Position numbers and translations under genes: made by a program. From the NCBI GenBank assembly GCA_015143295.1, contig CM026561.1, positions 41,110,875 to 41,174,874 of the forward strand: DNA of 64,000 bases, given 5' to 3'. Shown here piece after piece: positions 49,101 through 61,262 of the stretch (the first letter of the stretch is position 1; each line of letters starts with the position of its first letter). The notes under the pieces are model-generated. The model searched no databases and was not told where the DNA came from. It saw only the letters and a list, made by a program, of their open reading frames with translations. The stretch is from Tetracentron sinense (lineage: Eukaryota > Streptophyta > Magnoliopsida > Trochodendrales > Trochodendraceae).

Positions 49101-51698
49101 ACTAGTTGACAAGTTGAAATCATTTACCCAAAGCATTGCCTTTGAATTGGGCTCTTTGGTTGTCCTCCCCTTTTCTCGTTAGGGTCAAGAGTTTCGTTAA
49201 AGTCACCAATACAAATCTATTACTGAGTTGCATGATTACCTCTTCCCATGAGCCATTGCCAAAAACATTTGTGTTGTTGATCCTCTGGAGGCGCATAAAT
49301 GAAAGAGACAGTCCATGTATGAAGTGAGTCGCCAAGACAAACCTTAGTTTCAATGACTTGTTTACAAAAAGAGGATATTGTGATCTGATTGTCTTCCTTC
49401 CAAAGAAGCGCAAGATCCCCTGCCAATCTAGTTGGGTCGACAATAAAACAATTTTGATACCCGAACCAGGTACCAATGGTTTTCACCTTATTTGGCTGAG
49501 ATTTTGTTTCGATCAAAAAGATCACGTCGAGTCAGTAACCTTTGATGAGCTCATGTAGAGCTCGAACTGTCGGGGGTGGGCCTAACCCCTGATAGTTCCA
49601 ACATAGGAGACTCATGGTGATCGGAGGGACTGAACTCCATCAGCCTCCTCTGCCGAGAATGGTATCTCTCCATCTCTAGTTGGTGTGTGAGGGTTCACAT
49701 CCATAAGTTCACCCCATTGCTCGTCCATGTTTTGACTCATTTCCTTTGCCATAATTTCTTCCGCCTTCCTGTTACCCTGAGAGGACCTCTCATATGGGGA
49801 AAACCTTCGAGCCAAAACTTTTAGGTTTCGTTCCACAGATCGTGTCTGGGAGTACTAATTTTGGTGGGCCTGGGCCTTTGCTTGTTTTATGAGTGAAAGG
49901 TTTTCTGTCTGGGCTAGGATTTGGTTTGGTATTTGTTGCTGGGTTGGGTAAAAGTTTGTTTGGATTTGGATTTTGGTTGGGTCCGTCGGTTTATGGCTCT
50001 GGGTGTGCGGTTCAGGATTTGGGGTGGTTAAAACGGTTTTCGGGTGAAGACATACTGGGTTTTGGATTTGATTTGGTTGTGGGGGCATTGTTTGTTCGGT
50101 TATTTTGGCCTTTTCCTTTCCTTCAATTGTCAGAGGTGGTGTGACATACCTATTTCCAAAGGAATTTTGGGTTTGATTTTCATGTTGGTCGTGTCGAATT
50201 ATGGTTTGGGAAAGGGTAGGATCAATGGTATGTGGCTGGTTTTGTAAAGGTGAGGACACCTCTGGTGGGAATGATTGGGTGGTGCAAATGGAAGAGTGCG
50301 AGGGCCAACCTGTCTTTTCAGGGGTGGTTGTTTATACATCTGCATGTCAGGATCTTATCGGCCGTCTTTGTTCCGCTTTATGTCTGTTACACCAATTGGC
50401 ACGCCAGTGCCACGTGTCCTCAGGTTGTGGGCGTCGACCTCCTCCATGTCCGTACTTTCTTCCGGCACCCTGGTTCCTGTGTCGACTGGGCTAACTCTGG
50501 TCCGCTTCGGTCTTAAGTTTCCCATTTCCGATGTTGCTAACCAATTAGTTACCACCGCCAAATTACTTATTATGGCATGGTTTTTGACTCCGCTTGGGCC
50601 AATATGCTTCGCTGCAGTCTGGTTTATCGTAACTTTCACCCACTCTAGGATTTTCTTGTCACTGTCCGAGCGGATCCAACTACCAAACATGCAGTGCTCG
50701 AAACTAGTATTCTCACGTTCTTTTTTGCTGAGTCGCGTCCGTTCTTCGCAATGTATGTTATCATGGCCTATCATCCCATAGTGGTAGCAAAATATTGGGA
50801 GACGTTCATACTTTATCTCCACCATTTGTGGGTTTTTCCGGTACTTTGATTTCAAGGATACCAGATATTGCAATGGCTTTGCTGTATCAACCATAACTCT
50901 AACTCTGATATAACATCATTTGTTAATATTACCTTGGGTGAGGTCAACCTTATCCACCTCTCCTATCACTACGGCTATCTGGAATGTGAACAAGTCTAGT
51001 GTGAGGTCGTGAAGCTGTATCCAGAAGGGAACAATGTTAAAGCATAACTCCGAGAGAAGCATCTCTGGTCCCCAACGCTAGATTTTTAGAAGGCGCCCAT
51101 TAAAACACCATGGCTGGTTGTATAAGACTTGCCGGAGGTCGCGTTCCTCCTCAAACTTGAGGAGGATATGGCTGTCCTTGAGATCAGTGTTTTCTATGCT
51201 CATATCATGGTTTCCTTCGCCACTTTCCAGTTGAGGGTTCTTGTCGTCTCAAATTTCCCTATCAGGCTAAACTGTTTGATTCCTTCCTCGAGAAGGTCAT
51301 CACCAAGCTCTACCATTGTGTCAGAGCCTGAAATTTTCATCTTGTTTTTTAGGTTTTCCGTAAGGAGGTCTGTTTCTATTTCCGGCTCCATAGAGTACCA
51401 AGGAAGAAAAGAGAAGAAAACTAAAAAGATGTTCACAGGGAGAGGGTAACACCTGAGACGAGGAACAATGGATGATTTCAGGACATTCTGGGAAGGTATG
51501 CACTGGGGAAAAACAAGGATGGGAAAAAATTGGGAGGATTTAATACAGATGATAAGAACGAACTTGGTGTGAGAAGGTTTAGGTAATGAGGTGCAAATGA
51601 AAGATATGATTAGGAAAATGAGAGTACACAGAGGCAGAGGCTTTGAAAAAATCGACCTACAATTGAGGACAGGGATGGTCTCCACCAGGGAGAGTTTT
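46184..51698 (-). mobile_element. Near full-length but decayed LINE (L1-type), 5.5 kb
   Basis: Flanked by an exact 14-bp duplication CGTGTCATGTTTGT (46170-46183 and 51699-51712). Minus orientation, with an A-rich 3' end at the left. ORF1 pieces occupy about 49612-51700 and include a CCHC-like knuckle near 50780-50830 in which the second Cys is Tyr (CYHYGMIGHDNIHC). ORF2 pieces follow: endonuclease (48941-49525, IETKSQPNKV, GTPFTWSNKR), reverse transcriptase (47993-48874, including RPISLCNVIYKIGAKVLANR, RGLRQGDPLSPYLF and LLFADDSLLF), zf-RVT (46951-47481, CPICLKEGETINHMLFDC) and RNase H (46213-46905, NYDGSA, EAMA, ESDA). Each is broken by stops or frameshifts, so it is inactive. Antisense open frames in this region are shadows. 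Confidence 0.93.
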
Positions 51699-51712
51699 CG
51701 TGTCATGTTTGT

Positions 51713-52081
51713 TGCTGGATAACAAAAATGCTTTATGAAACCACATAGAGGATTTGTGCTTGTTGATCAAGGGGCTCTTATTTGTAAGTCATAAACAACT
51801 CACATACCCCGACGATAGAATGGTTTTGCACATAATATTGCGACCATGGCTTTAGATTTAAGTTCTAGGGTTGTTTCAATGTTAGACACTTATCTGCCAT
51901 GGAATGTTGCCGCCTCATTGCTGAGCGGGGCCCCTGCCCCCCATAGGGGACTCTTGTATCTTTGTAGTTTGTTAAATGATATCGGACATTCAAAAAAAAG
52001 AAAAAAACAAGGATTAGCAACTATTGCTGTGCCAAAGCAAACCAAAGTACACTACATTAGCTCTCACAGTCTAATGGAATG
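51713..52081. other. Intergenic region, no gene supported
   Basis: A 90-codon open frame at 51846-52118 runs into the adjacent MITE and shows no recognisable domain. Nothing else is supported. Confidence 0.4.
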
Positions 52082-52305
52082 GGCATGGGATTGTCTCTCG
52101 CAAATGCCAGAAAAATGATCTCTGGCTCCACACATCATTGGACATGTGGCGATAAAAAGGGGTGAGATATCAAGTGGGGAGAAGTCAATAGCGACATGGG
52201 AAGAAAATAAAATGACTTCTCCCCCTTTTATTGCCACATGTCCGATGATGTGTGGGAAGAAACCAGAGACCATTTTCTGGCATATGTTAGAAACAATCCC
52301 ATGCC
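52082..52305. mobile_element. Mutator-like foldback MITE, tip type D, with 9-bp target duplication
   Basis: Ends GGCATGGGATTGT on both sides in inverted orientation. Flanks AATGGAATG (52073-52081) and AATGCAATG (52306-52314), 9 bp with one mismatch. Mirrored arms contain TCTCTGGC, CCACACATCATC, GACATGTGGCGATAAAAAGG and GACTTCTCCCC-like words. 224 bp, no coding capacity. Confidence 0.85.
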
Positions 52306-52342
52306 AATGCAATGTGTCTGGTACGAAAGCTGACACACTATG

Positions 52343-52568
52343 CCTTGTTAGCATCGATTTGTCTCTGGCATATGCCAGAAAATGGGTTTCGAGCTTCCAC
52401 ACATCATCAGACATGTGATGATAAAAAGGGAAAAGTCGTTTCATTTTCTTCTCATGTTTTTGACTTCTCCCCACTTGATATCTCTCCCCCTTTTTATCGC
52501 CACATGTTGTATGATGTGTGGAGCTTGAAACCTTTTTGGCATCTGCCTGAGATAATCCGATGCCTACT
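52343..52568. mobile_element. Second foldback MITE, tip type D
   Basis: Only about 40 bp from the previous element, built of the same mirrored arms (TCTCTGGCATATGCCAGAAA, CCACACATCATCAGACATG, GATATCTCTCCCCC). Ends AGCATCGATTTGTCTC and, in reverse complement, GGCATCGGATTATCTC. Target duplication unclear. Confidence 0.7.
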
Positions 52569-54714
52569 TTGTTTCAGCATTTGCACAACAATGCAACAAT
52601 CCCATGATCCTTATTCCTAACTTAGGACAGTAGGTCCCCCTTATTATTATTTTTTAGAAGGTAGGTCCCCCTTATATTAATATTTATAACTTAATAACTC
52701 CTTAATATTTTATAAATTTTTGGGGGAACCAACTTAGTATCATGGTTTATATTTATAATTCGCTTATATTTATTAATTAATATTTTCTTAGAAATATTTC
52801 TATGTATAATTAAATATAAGAATGTATTTTTATACTACATATATGAAATACACTAGTTTTTTTAGCAATAATTTTGTGTATTGTTAAATATAGATATAAT
52901 TAATGAATGTTTAGATATTAAGATTAATTTGTTTGCATTGGTAGTCTGGTAGATGAGATTGATATTGAAAAAAAAGGTACTGATGACTCATAATAAGTAA
53001 CACAAAATAACACCAAAAGAAATATTCATATTAAAATTAGAGGAAGATACAATTACAAATCTTAGTATTCTTGTTTATTTAAAGAATCTTCAAAACACAA
53101 AAAATGTTAACAAAATCAAGCATCATTGGACATTAGGAGTTTGTTTACTCCTTAGCTAACACATAGCCTTTTTTTTTTGGGATAGTCAGCCTAATATATA
53201 TATAATTTTTGTTGGTTATACTTATTAAGTAGGCTAGTTTATAAATATTTTTGATGACAACTTAATACATTTGTACCTACATGAACTTTGTATAAGAAAA
53301 TGTAATGTCTCCACAATAAAAATTAAGAAGAAATTATTTTTAGTGAATAGATATAGTGATTGCTCATATATATTATTCTCTTATAATTAATAAATATCTT
53401 TTTACATGAATATTAATTAAGCCTACTTTTTATGACCTTCACACAAACCTAGTCCCGACCCTTTGTTATAGCATGGTCTTCTCCTAGGTCGTGATCTTCA
53501 CCTACATCCAAAAATTGTGACACGTAGCACATTGTGAACTGTGCTCCACAATCCAATGGGTCCCACATGGAAATATAAATAGATAATTGTAATTTAAATT
53601 ACGGGAAATAGTCAAAAGACCCATCTCAAATTAATTTGCTTGAAAGCTCTATTCAGTGTACCAAGTACATGAATGTTGTTTAAAAATTTATGTACTCATA
53701 CACATATTTTATACATTGACCTTATGTATATAATATTCTATATATATATGTTTGTTTCTGTGTGTTGTTGGTTAGTATTTTTGCTTCCCCTAAACCTCAC
53801 TTCCTCACCCTCCAACATGAGAGATAAATGAAAATATATATTATTTGGATTAGGTATATCACAACAAATCCACAAAGTAAAATAACATTATAATTATATG
53901 ATTTAGGTCTTCTTAAGGCCGTTCAGGCATTTAAAGTTGCCACCAACTCCTTTGATTGGCTGACTCGATATTTCGGACCTGAAAACGACAACGATACCAT
54001 TACACACCTGAAATTCCGATAAAAAGCAAGGCGTGATTTACTCTGCCGGTGTAAAACCAGAAATTAAATGAGCCAAGGCTTAAAGAATTGGGAGATCCAA
54101 CAAAATATGTCACAGTAGTTCATCTTTGTCGATATTAAGTTTTAATAAATTTTTGGAATACCTAATATGATCATTGAACTTCTAAGATGTGATGATTACC
54201 TATTGTTTTGTGTAAATTAGGAAATTTAGTTATCAGATAAAATATTTTTAAAATAATCAAACCCATGTCCTTATACTAAGTTTTGATATCTATTCAGTTA
54301 TATGTTATACTTGCATGTTTGAATTGCACTTAAATTATATATATTATTCTTTAAGTTTCTAATAATATATTGTTTTTGCTAGATCCCTTTTGGGGCTATA
54401 TTAGTAGACAATAGACATAATAACAATTAGGTCACCCAATTTTCTTCACCACCCTGTAAATAGTAAATTTTATTAAAAACGGAATATAAGGGTTTGAGTC
54501 ACACAAGGGACTGCCTTCAGTCATTGCCTTGTGGTATGATTGAGTTTACCAAAAAAGATCTGGGACTTTCCGTACCAATAATGCCCTCATTTGATTGAGG
54601 GCATCCCTCCTTCGAGGGTAGAGTCCGGTTCTAATATCGGTGACTCATTTGGATGTAATAAATACTAAAGTCTAAACTACAAACAGGGAAAAATAAAGTT
54701 CACATTATTAATTA
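52569..54714. other. AT-rich intergenic region, no gene seen
   Basis: About 2.1 kb of AT-rich sequence. A small GC-richer patch at about 53915-54060 reads like an old coding or retroelement fragment but could not be placed. A short hairpin (ATGCCCTCATTTGATTGAGGGCAT) lies near 54589-54612. Confidence 0.5.
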
Positions 54715-55030
54715 CTAGCAGGTGGCACGTGTGATGCACGTGAGAGCAAGGGGAAGGAGTTAACCACAGTTAATAGGAATTAAAAAGGACACGTGTTAAC
54801 CTGTGAGTGTGATTGAACTCTCCCTAAGTTCAATCACGATTGGCCGTAATTCTAAATAAATAGATGGCAAGAGGTAGTTTAGAAATTAAAATAAAACATT
54901 AAATCAAAGACAAGGGATAGTTTAAGAATTAAAGTAGAACATTAAATCAATGTTTTGTTTTTATATAAAGATAGTTTGGGAATTTCAAAAAAATCATGTA
55001 CGCATGCCTCTTGCATTATAATAGTAAAGA
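54715..55030 (-). mobile_element. Non-autonomous Helitron, 316 bp
   Basis: On the minus strand: host A, then TCTTTACTATTATAATGCAA at the 5' end (55030), and at the 3' end a perfect hairpin GCACGTG-CATCA-CACGTGC followed by CACCTGCTAG and host T (54715). Insertion between A and T and a 3' CTAG with a hairpin about 10 bp before it are standard Helitron hallmarks. It carries a fragment of a tip type B MITE arm (about 54760-54850). Confidence 0.85.
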
Positions 55031-58000
55031 TACATAGACGAGTGCTAGCCAAATTATATATAGGCGAGTGCTAGTAAAAGTCAAAAATTTTCCACAGTGC
55101 AAAGTTGGTACAACATGTGGTATTGCTACACTATAAAAGAGAGATTGTTTGACACTTGTTATCACCACTTCCATCTTTGAAAGATTGCAACTAGAGATAA
55201 CATTTTTGTTATAATAAGTTGAGTTCAAATATTTAGCCTGCAAATTAGGCCAATGGTTCCTGCCTAATGCATTTTTTTTCGAATGGGAAAATGACCATTT
55301 ATTTTTCTACTTAATGGTAGTTTTAAGCCTTCCAATTGTACGAATATGATGAAATTTCATGTACAAACATTCTTAGCATTCAAATTGGTTCAAGCCATCG
55401 GCATTATTTTCTTTGACTGTTCAAAATCAACCCTTTGGTCAAGCAGTCAGGAATGCCTGATTATTGCGATTTCTAGGCCACGCCCATTCAAATATATAGA
55501 ACTTATTTTGTGGATGATTTACATGCATTTGGGTAGGTATCGCCCATAGGGGTGGACTTGGTTTTAAGGCAACGAAACGGTAGTTAACTCATTTATTAAC
55601 CTAATTACTAATCTTAAATAAATGATGCGAAGAGAAAAAAGAAAAAAAGTGCTAAAATTTAATATTGCATTATTATTACACTCCTCTATATCTTAAGTTG
55701 TTATTCATTAATATCTTGAGTAAAAAATGCATGGTATGGCTAATCTTTCTTACCTCGAATGGGGAATACTTTTTTCTTCCAGTATTAGGCATCATTTATC
55801 TAACGTTAGTATGTTTGGTTAGGAAAATGGTGGGCAAATTAATCAACTGCCTCATCCTATGGGACTCAAAACCAAATCCAAACCCCCTACTAGAGATACA
55901 ATTCTACCATTGGATCAACCAGGGAGGTGTTTTGAGTGGACATTTCCAATTCCCATGGTAGGGCATCCCTTACTTTAAAAGGTAAATTTTGTTATGCTCA
56001 ACCACTAAAAGAGGGATAAAAGGGTCTATCATGCTTTGCTTGTTGGAATGGGAATCATGGGGTGGATGGGCACACCCAGTCCATTTGTGGGATGTACGGA
56101 ACCTAATTTTTTTGTAGCCAAAAAGAGTAATAGGATTGGGTGAGGAATCTCATGAGGGACCTTTTCATTTATTATTTTCAGGTGGTGGGAGATAAAGATT
56201 TTGCTATAATTAGTAAGGCCCTAACTTTATATTACTTGGATGCAACATGGGCCTTAATAATTCCATGCCCACTTCCGGGTCCAAATCCCAAAGTGGGGCC
56301 CCATGGGCCACTTTTTCATTTTCCCAAAATAGTAAAAGTTTTGTTCTTATTGTGGAGCTTTTCTAGGGTTTCTGTTTCTGTTTCAGATTTCAACCACAAT
56401 GAATGGGATTCGTTTCTGTTTCTGTTTGACCATTCATTTCACGGCGCCCACTTGGCTAGGACTGGGCTTGGGTTTGGGTTAGCCTGATTTGACTTGGCTT
56501 CACTGGCTATGGCTTGACTTGACTTATCTCTTCGCCCAACCTAACTTCTAATGTTTCACACTAGGGTTGCTGCATTTACTACTATTATTGTGTACATTAA
56601 TCATTCCATAAACAATTATTAAGAAAAATTCATTTTAATTTGGATACAATCTAAGATAATTGAGATTTTTTTGATTAAAACCTAGAATGGACGCAAAATC
56701 AATTAGACCAATTTAATCGCCATTGATATAATAACCTTAGCGAAACGCAACCTATATAAGCCAACGAACGGAAAAAGTAGTCTTTGATACGGTCTAAGGT
56801 CTAAGTTCTAACTTCTACCCATTAGGGCACTAGGATTATCTTAATGTTCACATTAGGCTGAAAAATGAAAACAGATAATCTCTCATTTTCTTTTCTTTTT
56901 TAATTTTATATTATCATATTCTAATATTAATCAGAAAGTTAGGGTTAGAGATAGACTAATACTCTTTGTCCCCCTAAAGGTAGAAGATAAAAATGGGTCC
57001 GGCAAATTTACATTGTAATATAGACAGGGACAAAGATAACTGCCCTTTAAACTTTTGAAAAAATTTATATTATATTATCTTATAAGGTATAACGATGGAA
57101 TAAAGGGAAATTACTGTCTAAACTTTTGAAAAATTATATTTTATATATAGTTTAAAAAATAAAATATTTTATATTATATATATTATAATGGCTTGAAGCA
57201 AACATTTTATTTCATCATTTCGAATGCTGTATTCTCCATCGTCTTTATCCAACTTCTTGTCTCTTAAATTTGATTCTCAAAATTTTCATGAAATGGACAG
57301 GATGACCCACAAACTTAGGCCACCCAAACCCCCTAGTCCCAAAATATTTGGTACCCCTTAATTATTCTACATAAATCCATAAAAAAAATAGACATCATTA
57401 ATCAATAATCACTTGCTCCCACTGCAAGAAAATCCTAGCTCTGCCCCTGCTTATAGACAGGAATATCAATCTATAAGCACAATAGGACAACACATGATGC
57501 ACATTTGATGGCTTAGGAGGTACCATTAATGTGGACAGACACAGCCACACCAATCTATCACCTATCTTTTCTTTATTCCTAATTTTGATCAGTAATGACC
57601 ATCTAAAAGCACAATATCATGACAAAATTCACTCTAATTTTGGTTTATAGATCGGCGTAACCACGCCGACCCCCAAATAGTCGAGACAATGCACTGATAA
57701 TGATAGTGATGATACTATCTTCGCAATCATAGTATATATTTAATTATCTGTATATTTTTGGTTAGAGAAGCGGGGTGGTTAGTGGGTGAGGATTGGTTTT
57801 AAATCCGGAGTCAGTGATTTCAACAGCAATAGACATTACCAAATTAGCAAGCTGGCATCTTCACTGCTCGTAGTAGTTAGACTAAAAACAGAATGATCTA
57901 GAGCATAACTGCTATCATATTTAGACATTAGTATTGGTGGGTAAGCTGCAAAATGAACCCGTGACCTCGGGTTTGCAATGCAATGTCAATCAGTTGAGGT

Positions 58001-58589
58001 GGAGCAGCTCGAGCGGTGCGCCGACAACCGATGAATTTAGGGCATGAGCCAGTATTTAGGTATGAGAGATGGACTTTTTTACAAGAGTGCTAAACCAAAC
58101 TACAATCTTAATTGCACATGACCACCTCCATGTGCTATTAGGTTTAGACACAAAAGTCCATAAATTGGGATGGCTGGGGTTAGCTTCAAGTGGGTTTCAT
58201 AGACCCAAACCCAATTAGGATAAGCCAACCCGAATCTGGAAAAAAACGGGGGGTTCAGGTGGATTGACGGGTCGGTTCATGAAGAAAAATGTGCTTGGAT
58301 GGTGCATCTTTAGGAGAATGTCCTTTTATTTATTTATGGTGTAATTCTAATCTTGAATTCTTTTGTAAATTCTAAGGTACTGTTTGAACACGCCAAACAA
58401 TTTTTTTTTCTTCAGAATTTTATATAAACTTCCATACGCAATTTATCTACAACCCCTGGCATCCTCATTACCAATTTTTGCCAGACACTGAGAAAAGTTA
58501 AGAGGGGCTAAAAAAAAGTTCATTTACACTGTTACAAAAAAAATTAGCAATATGCTGCTTTATTCGTTTCCTAGAGTTGTATTAAATTC
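55031..58589. other. Intergenic region, no gene seen
   Basis: About 3.5 kb of mixed, mostly AT-rich sequence. Open frames of about 100 codons at 55665-55961 and 56140-56487 have no recognisable domain or exon signals. One hAT-like end (GCTCTGCCCCTG) occurs at about 57438-57449 without a partner. Possible SINE-like promoter boxes near 57770-58010 are too weak to call. Confidence 0.45.
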
Positions 58590-58714
58590 AGGGGTGTCAA
58601 TTGGGCCGAATTTGGGCTTCAAAGCCTCTTGGAAATGTGTCGGGCTCAAGCTGGGCCTATTCAAAAATCACCAAAATTCAACTCAAGTCCGGCCCATGGC
58701 CCATGGACACCCCT
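58590..58714. mobile_element. Small MITE-like inverted repeat
   Basis: AGGGGTGTCAATTGGGCC at the left mirrors GGCCCATGGACACCCCT at the right. The surrounding ATTAAATTC and AATAAAATTC are similar but do not make a clean duplication. Confidence 0.4.
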
Positions 58715-60298
58715 AATAAAATTCACATAATCAAAGCAAGATATGGCTCTTGACATAGACTAAAATGAATGGTGGATTTGTGTTGTCACTGCATATAATT
58801 AGGATAGAAAAGAGAGAGATTATTGGATGGTATCCCAATAGGACACCCCTCTAAGGAAGAAGAAAGACTTCCATTATACTTTTAATTTTTATATAATTTC
58901 ATTTTTCGGTGCGGAGCATGGTTAGCTGAGCAGTAGTTAATGCTACTTTGGATCGCAACATTGAGCCCAATATGTGGATAGGTCGGCTCACGGCTGCATA
59001 TCACTAAGGGAAACTTCTACCAATCTACTGCGAGTATATCTGAGAGTTGATTCTAGTACCGACCTCAAATGTGAGAGTGCCTCAAATCACTACCTTAAAC
59101 TTAGATTTAATTTTGCATTCTTTTGCTAAGTAACAAGATCAAAGAAGTTTGCCGACCTATTAATGAGATAAAGTAGGAGTGGTTAATTCATTTTCATTAT
59201 CATCAACAGAGTTTTCAGTAAGAACACTCCATTGAAATTTCGTCAACTGATATAAAAAAAAACATGGAGTTTCTGACTTTGGATTGAAACTTATGGCAAA
59301 ATGATGAAAAGGTACAAATCAAAAACTAAAAGTCAAGACATCGAAGGGTTGTGATTACTCAACCAAATCCATATTGGTAATGTAGGTGTCTTTTACTATA
59401 GTTTATTTTTACACATTGGGGTCTAGCTGTTTTCAATTTTTAAATTAATCAAATTGGTTTGGTGATATCAATCGTCCACTATGTTGACTTATGGGTGTGA
59501 TTGATTGCGATCGATTCGACTCGGCGGGATCGCTTTCTTGCATACGAGATATCGCCAATTGGGCGCATCAAATGGTAGGGCCCCATCCCTTGTAATCAAG
59601 CCACATATTCCGCTAATTTAAATGGAATTTTGAAACCAATGGTTGGGCCCACGAAGGGTAGACACTGCACAAGGATTACTATATGCCATAATTGTGGTAT
59701 GTAGATATAAGAATTCATGTTATAGGTTTGGCAAGGTTTCTTTAAATTTGCTGCTCATGACGCAACCCTCCTTTTGTGCATATTAGGGACAAGCAATGCA
59801 AGACAAAGAGGAGCAACACTAACAATGTGTCTTACATTTAACAAAAGGTGTAATAAGGTATATATATATACTCAAGAGTCATGAAATCGTGAACTGCTAT
59901 AACAAATCATAGCTCTACAGAGATTGAAATGTGAAATTGAATAGAAGAAAGGATTGTGGTCTCTCCCTAAGAACCAACCTTGAATCCACAAGAACAAATA
60001 GAAGAAAATATATAAAGGAATCGAAATTCTATATTGATCACAACTAAGAAACTTCTTTAAACAGTAGCTTAAATATATTCGAAACTCTAGTTCGACTGAA
60101 ACTCTCTAAAAAGGTAAGATAAACCACTTACTAAACTCTTAATAAAGGTTTTTGGACCCAACTAAACTTTCGAAACCAAAACGGACCTATAAACAGTAAG
60201 ATAATAATTTATAATTATAGTAAAAAAATTGTCTTCAAACTAGATTTTGTTGTTTAAACGATCTCGTTTTGCAATGTCATGCTGAGGTTTGATGATAT
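58715..60298. other. Intergenic region, no gene seen
   Basis: Spacer. A segment at about 58911-59100 has a tRNA-like A-box word (TTAGCTGAGCAG) but no adequate B box, so no SINE is called. Confidence 0.45.
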
Positions 60299-60307
60299 AT
60301 AATAATA

Positions 60308-60474
60308 GGAAAATGCTAGTGAGACCGCAAAGGGTTGAGACCATACCAAGACCGTGCATGTGATGCATGAATCTCAAAATTTCAAAAATAGATTTAATGA
60401 AATTTTGAGATCCATGCATCACATGCACGGTCTCGGTGTGGTCTCGGCCCTTTGCGGTCTCAGTAGCAAAGTCC
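60308..60474. mobile_element. Mutator-like hairpin MITE, 167 bp, exact 9-bp target duplication
   Basis: Ends GGAAAATGCTAGTGAGACCG and, in reverse complement, GGACTTTGCTACTGAGACCG. Flanks are ATAATAATA at 60299-60307 and 60475-60483. The two arms are nearly perfect inverted copies for about 70 bp (GCAAAGGG, GAGACCA, GACCGTGCATGTGATGCATG), leaving a short loop. A transcript would fold into one long stem. Confidence 0.9.
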
Positions 60475-60483
60475 ATAATAATA

Positions 60484-61058
60484 CAATGGACCCTCTTGTA
60501 ATTAATAACCTTGGTGAAAAGAAATTATATTAATTATAAGAGGATATATATTATATATAAGAATCATTATATTGGTTCATCAAAAATTTTCTTTTCATAA
60601 GTTTTTTTGAATGTATTATATTTTCAATATAAGCTTCATGTAGATACAAATATATAAGGTTAGCACCCAAAAAACTTGAAAAACAAAAGATTATGCTAGT
60701 CCATTAAACAAGCTAATGACATTTGGACCTATCAAAAATACAAAAAAGAGGTTGTGTCACTTAACACATAAAAAAACCTCCTAATGTCATGTGGAACTAA
60801 TGATTTTTCATATTGTCAAGCTTATAATTAAGTGTTTATAAGATTCAGAAATTGTTTATAAAATTCATATAACTATGTATTAATATAGTATAAAAATCTC
60901 TCTTGTAATTAATAATACATTAAAACTTTCTTAAAAAATTATTAAGTAGCAAGTATAAGAGGTTATTAATTATATACTATAGAACCAAGTTGGTTCCTTA
61001 AAAATTTAATAATTAGAAATTATTACTATAATAGTAATTCTGACATCAGAGCCCATGA
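60484..61058. other. AT-rich intergenic region, no gene seen
   Basis: A/T-dominated spacer with TATATA tracts; no supported feature. Confidence 0.5.
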
Positions 61059-61262
61059 TTACACTTGTTGAAAGCTAGTCACATAGAAACATGCTACTTC
61101 TTTTGCTGCCGATTTTCTTTTATCCAACTGTTGAAGAAATTCACCAGCCACCTGTTCTACAGTATCTTCCATGGTTTTCTTAGTAGTCATTTGCAGTCGT
61201 AGAAGATGAGGAAGATCTAATACCTTATGATATTCACTTCTGCTGTTAGTATAGCCAATAAT
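61059..61262 (-). pseudogene. Isolated exon-like open segment, product unknown (gene fragment?)
   Basis: 204 nt without a stop, preceded by an acceptor-like TTTAG and ending in TAA. It would encode 67 residues, starting IIGYTNSRSEYHKVLDLPHL and including TTKKTMEDTVEQVAGEFLQQ and FYVTSFQQV. The composition is Lys/Glu/Gln-rich, helix-like, and less AT-rich than its surroundings. I do not recognise the family. It may be the last exon of a decayed or captured gene. No partner exon was found upstream (61263-62394). Confidence 0.35.

Noticed and set aside
49893..50781. Plus-strand open frames of 67-168 codons
   Set aside because: They are antisense to ORF1 of the minus-strand LINE at 46184-51698, share no codon signal and have no recognisable domain.
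53915..54060. GC-richer patch that reads like old coding sequence
   Set aside because: No frame stays open long enough and no family was recognised, so it is only mentioned in the spacer entry.
57770..58010. Possible tRNA-derived SINE boxes (GGTTTTAAATCC, GGTTCATTTTGC)
   Set aside because: Box A and box B matches are weak, spacing is not right, and no poly-A tail or target duplication was found.
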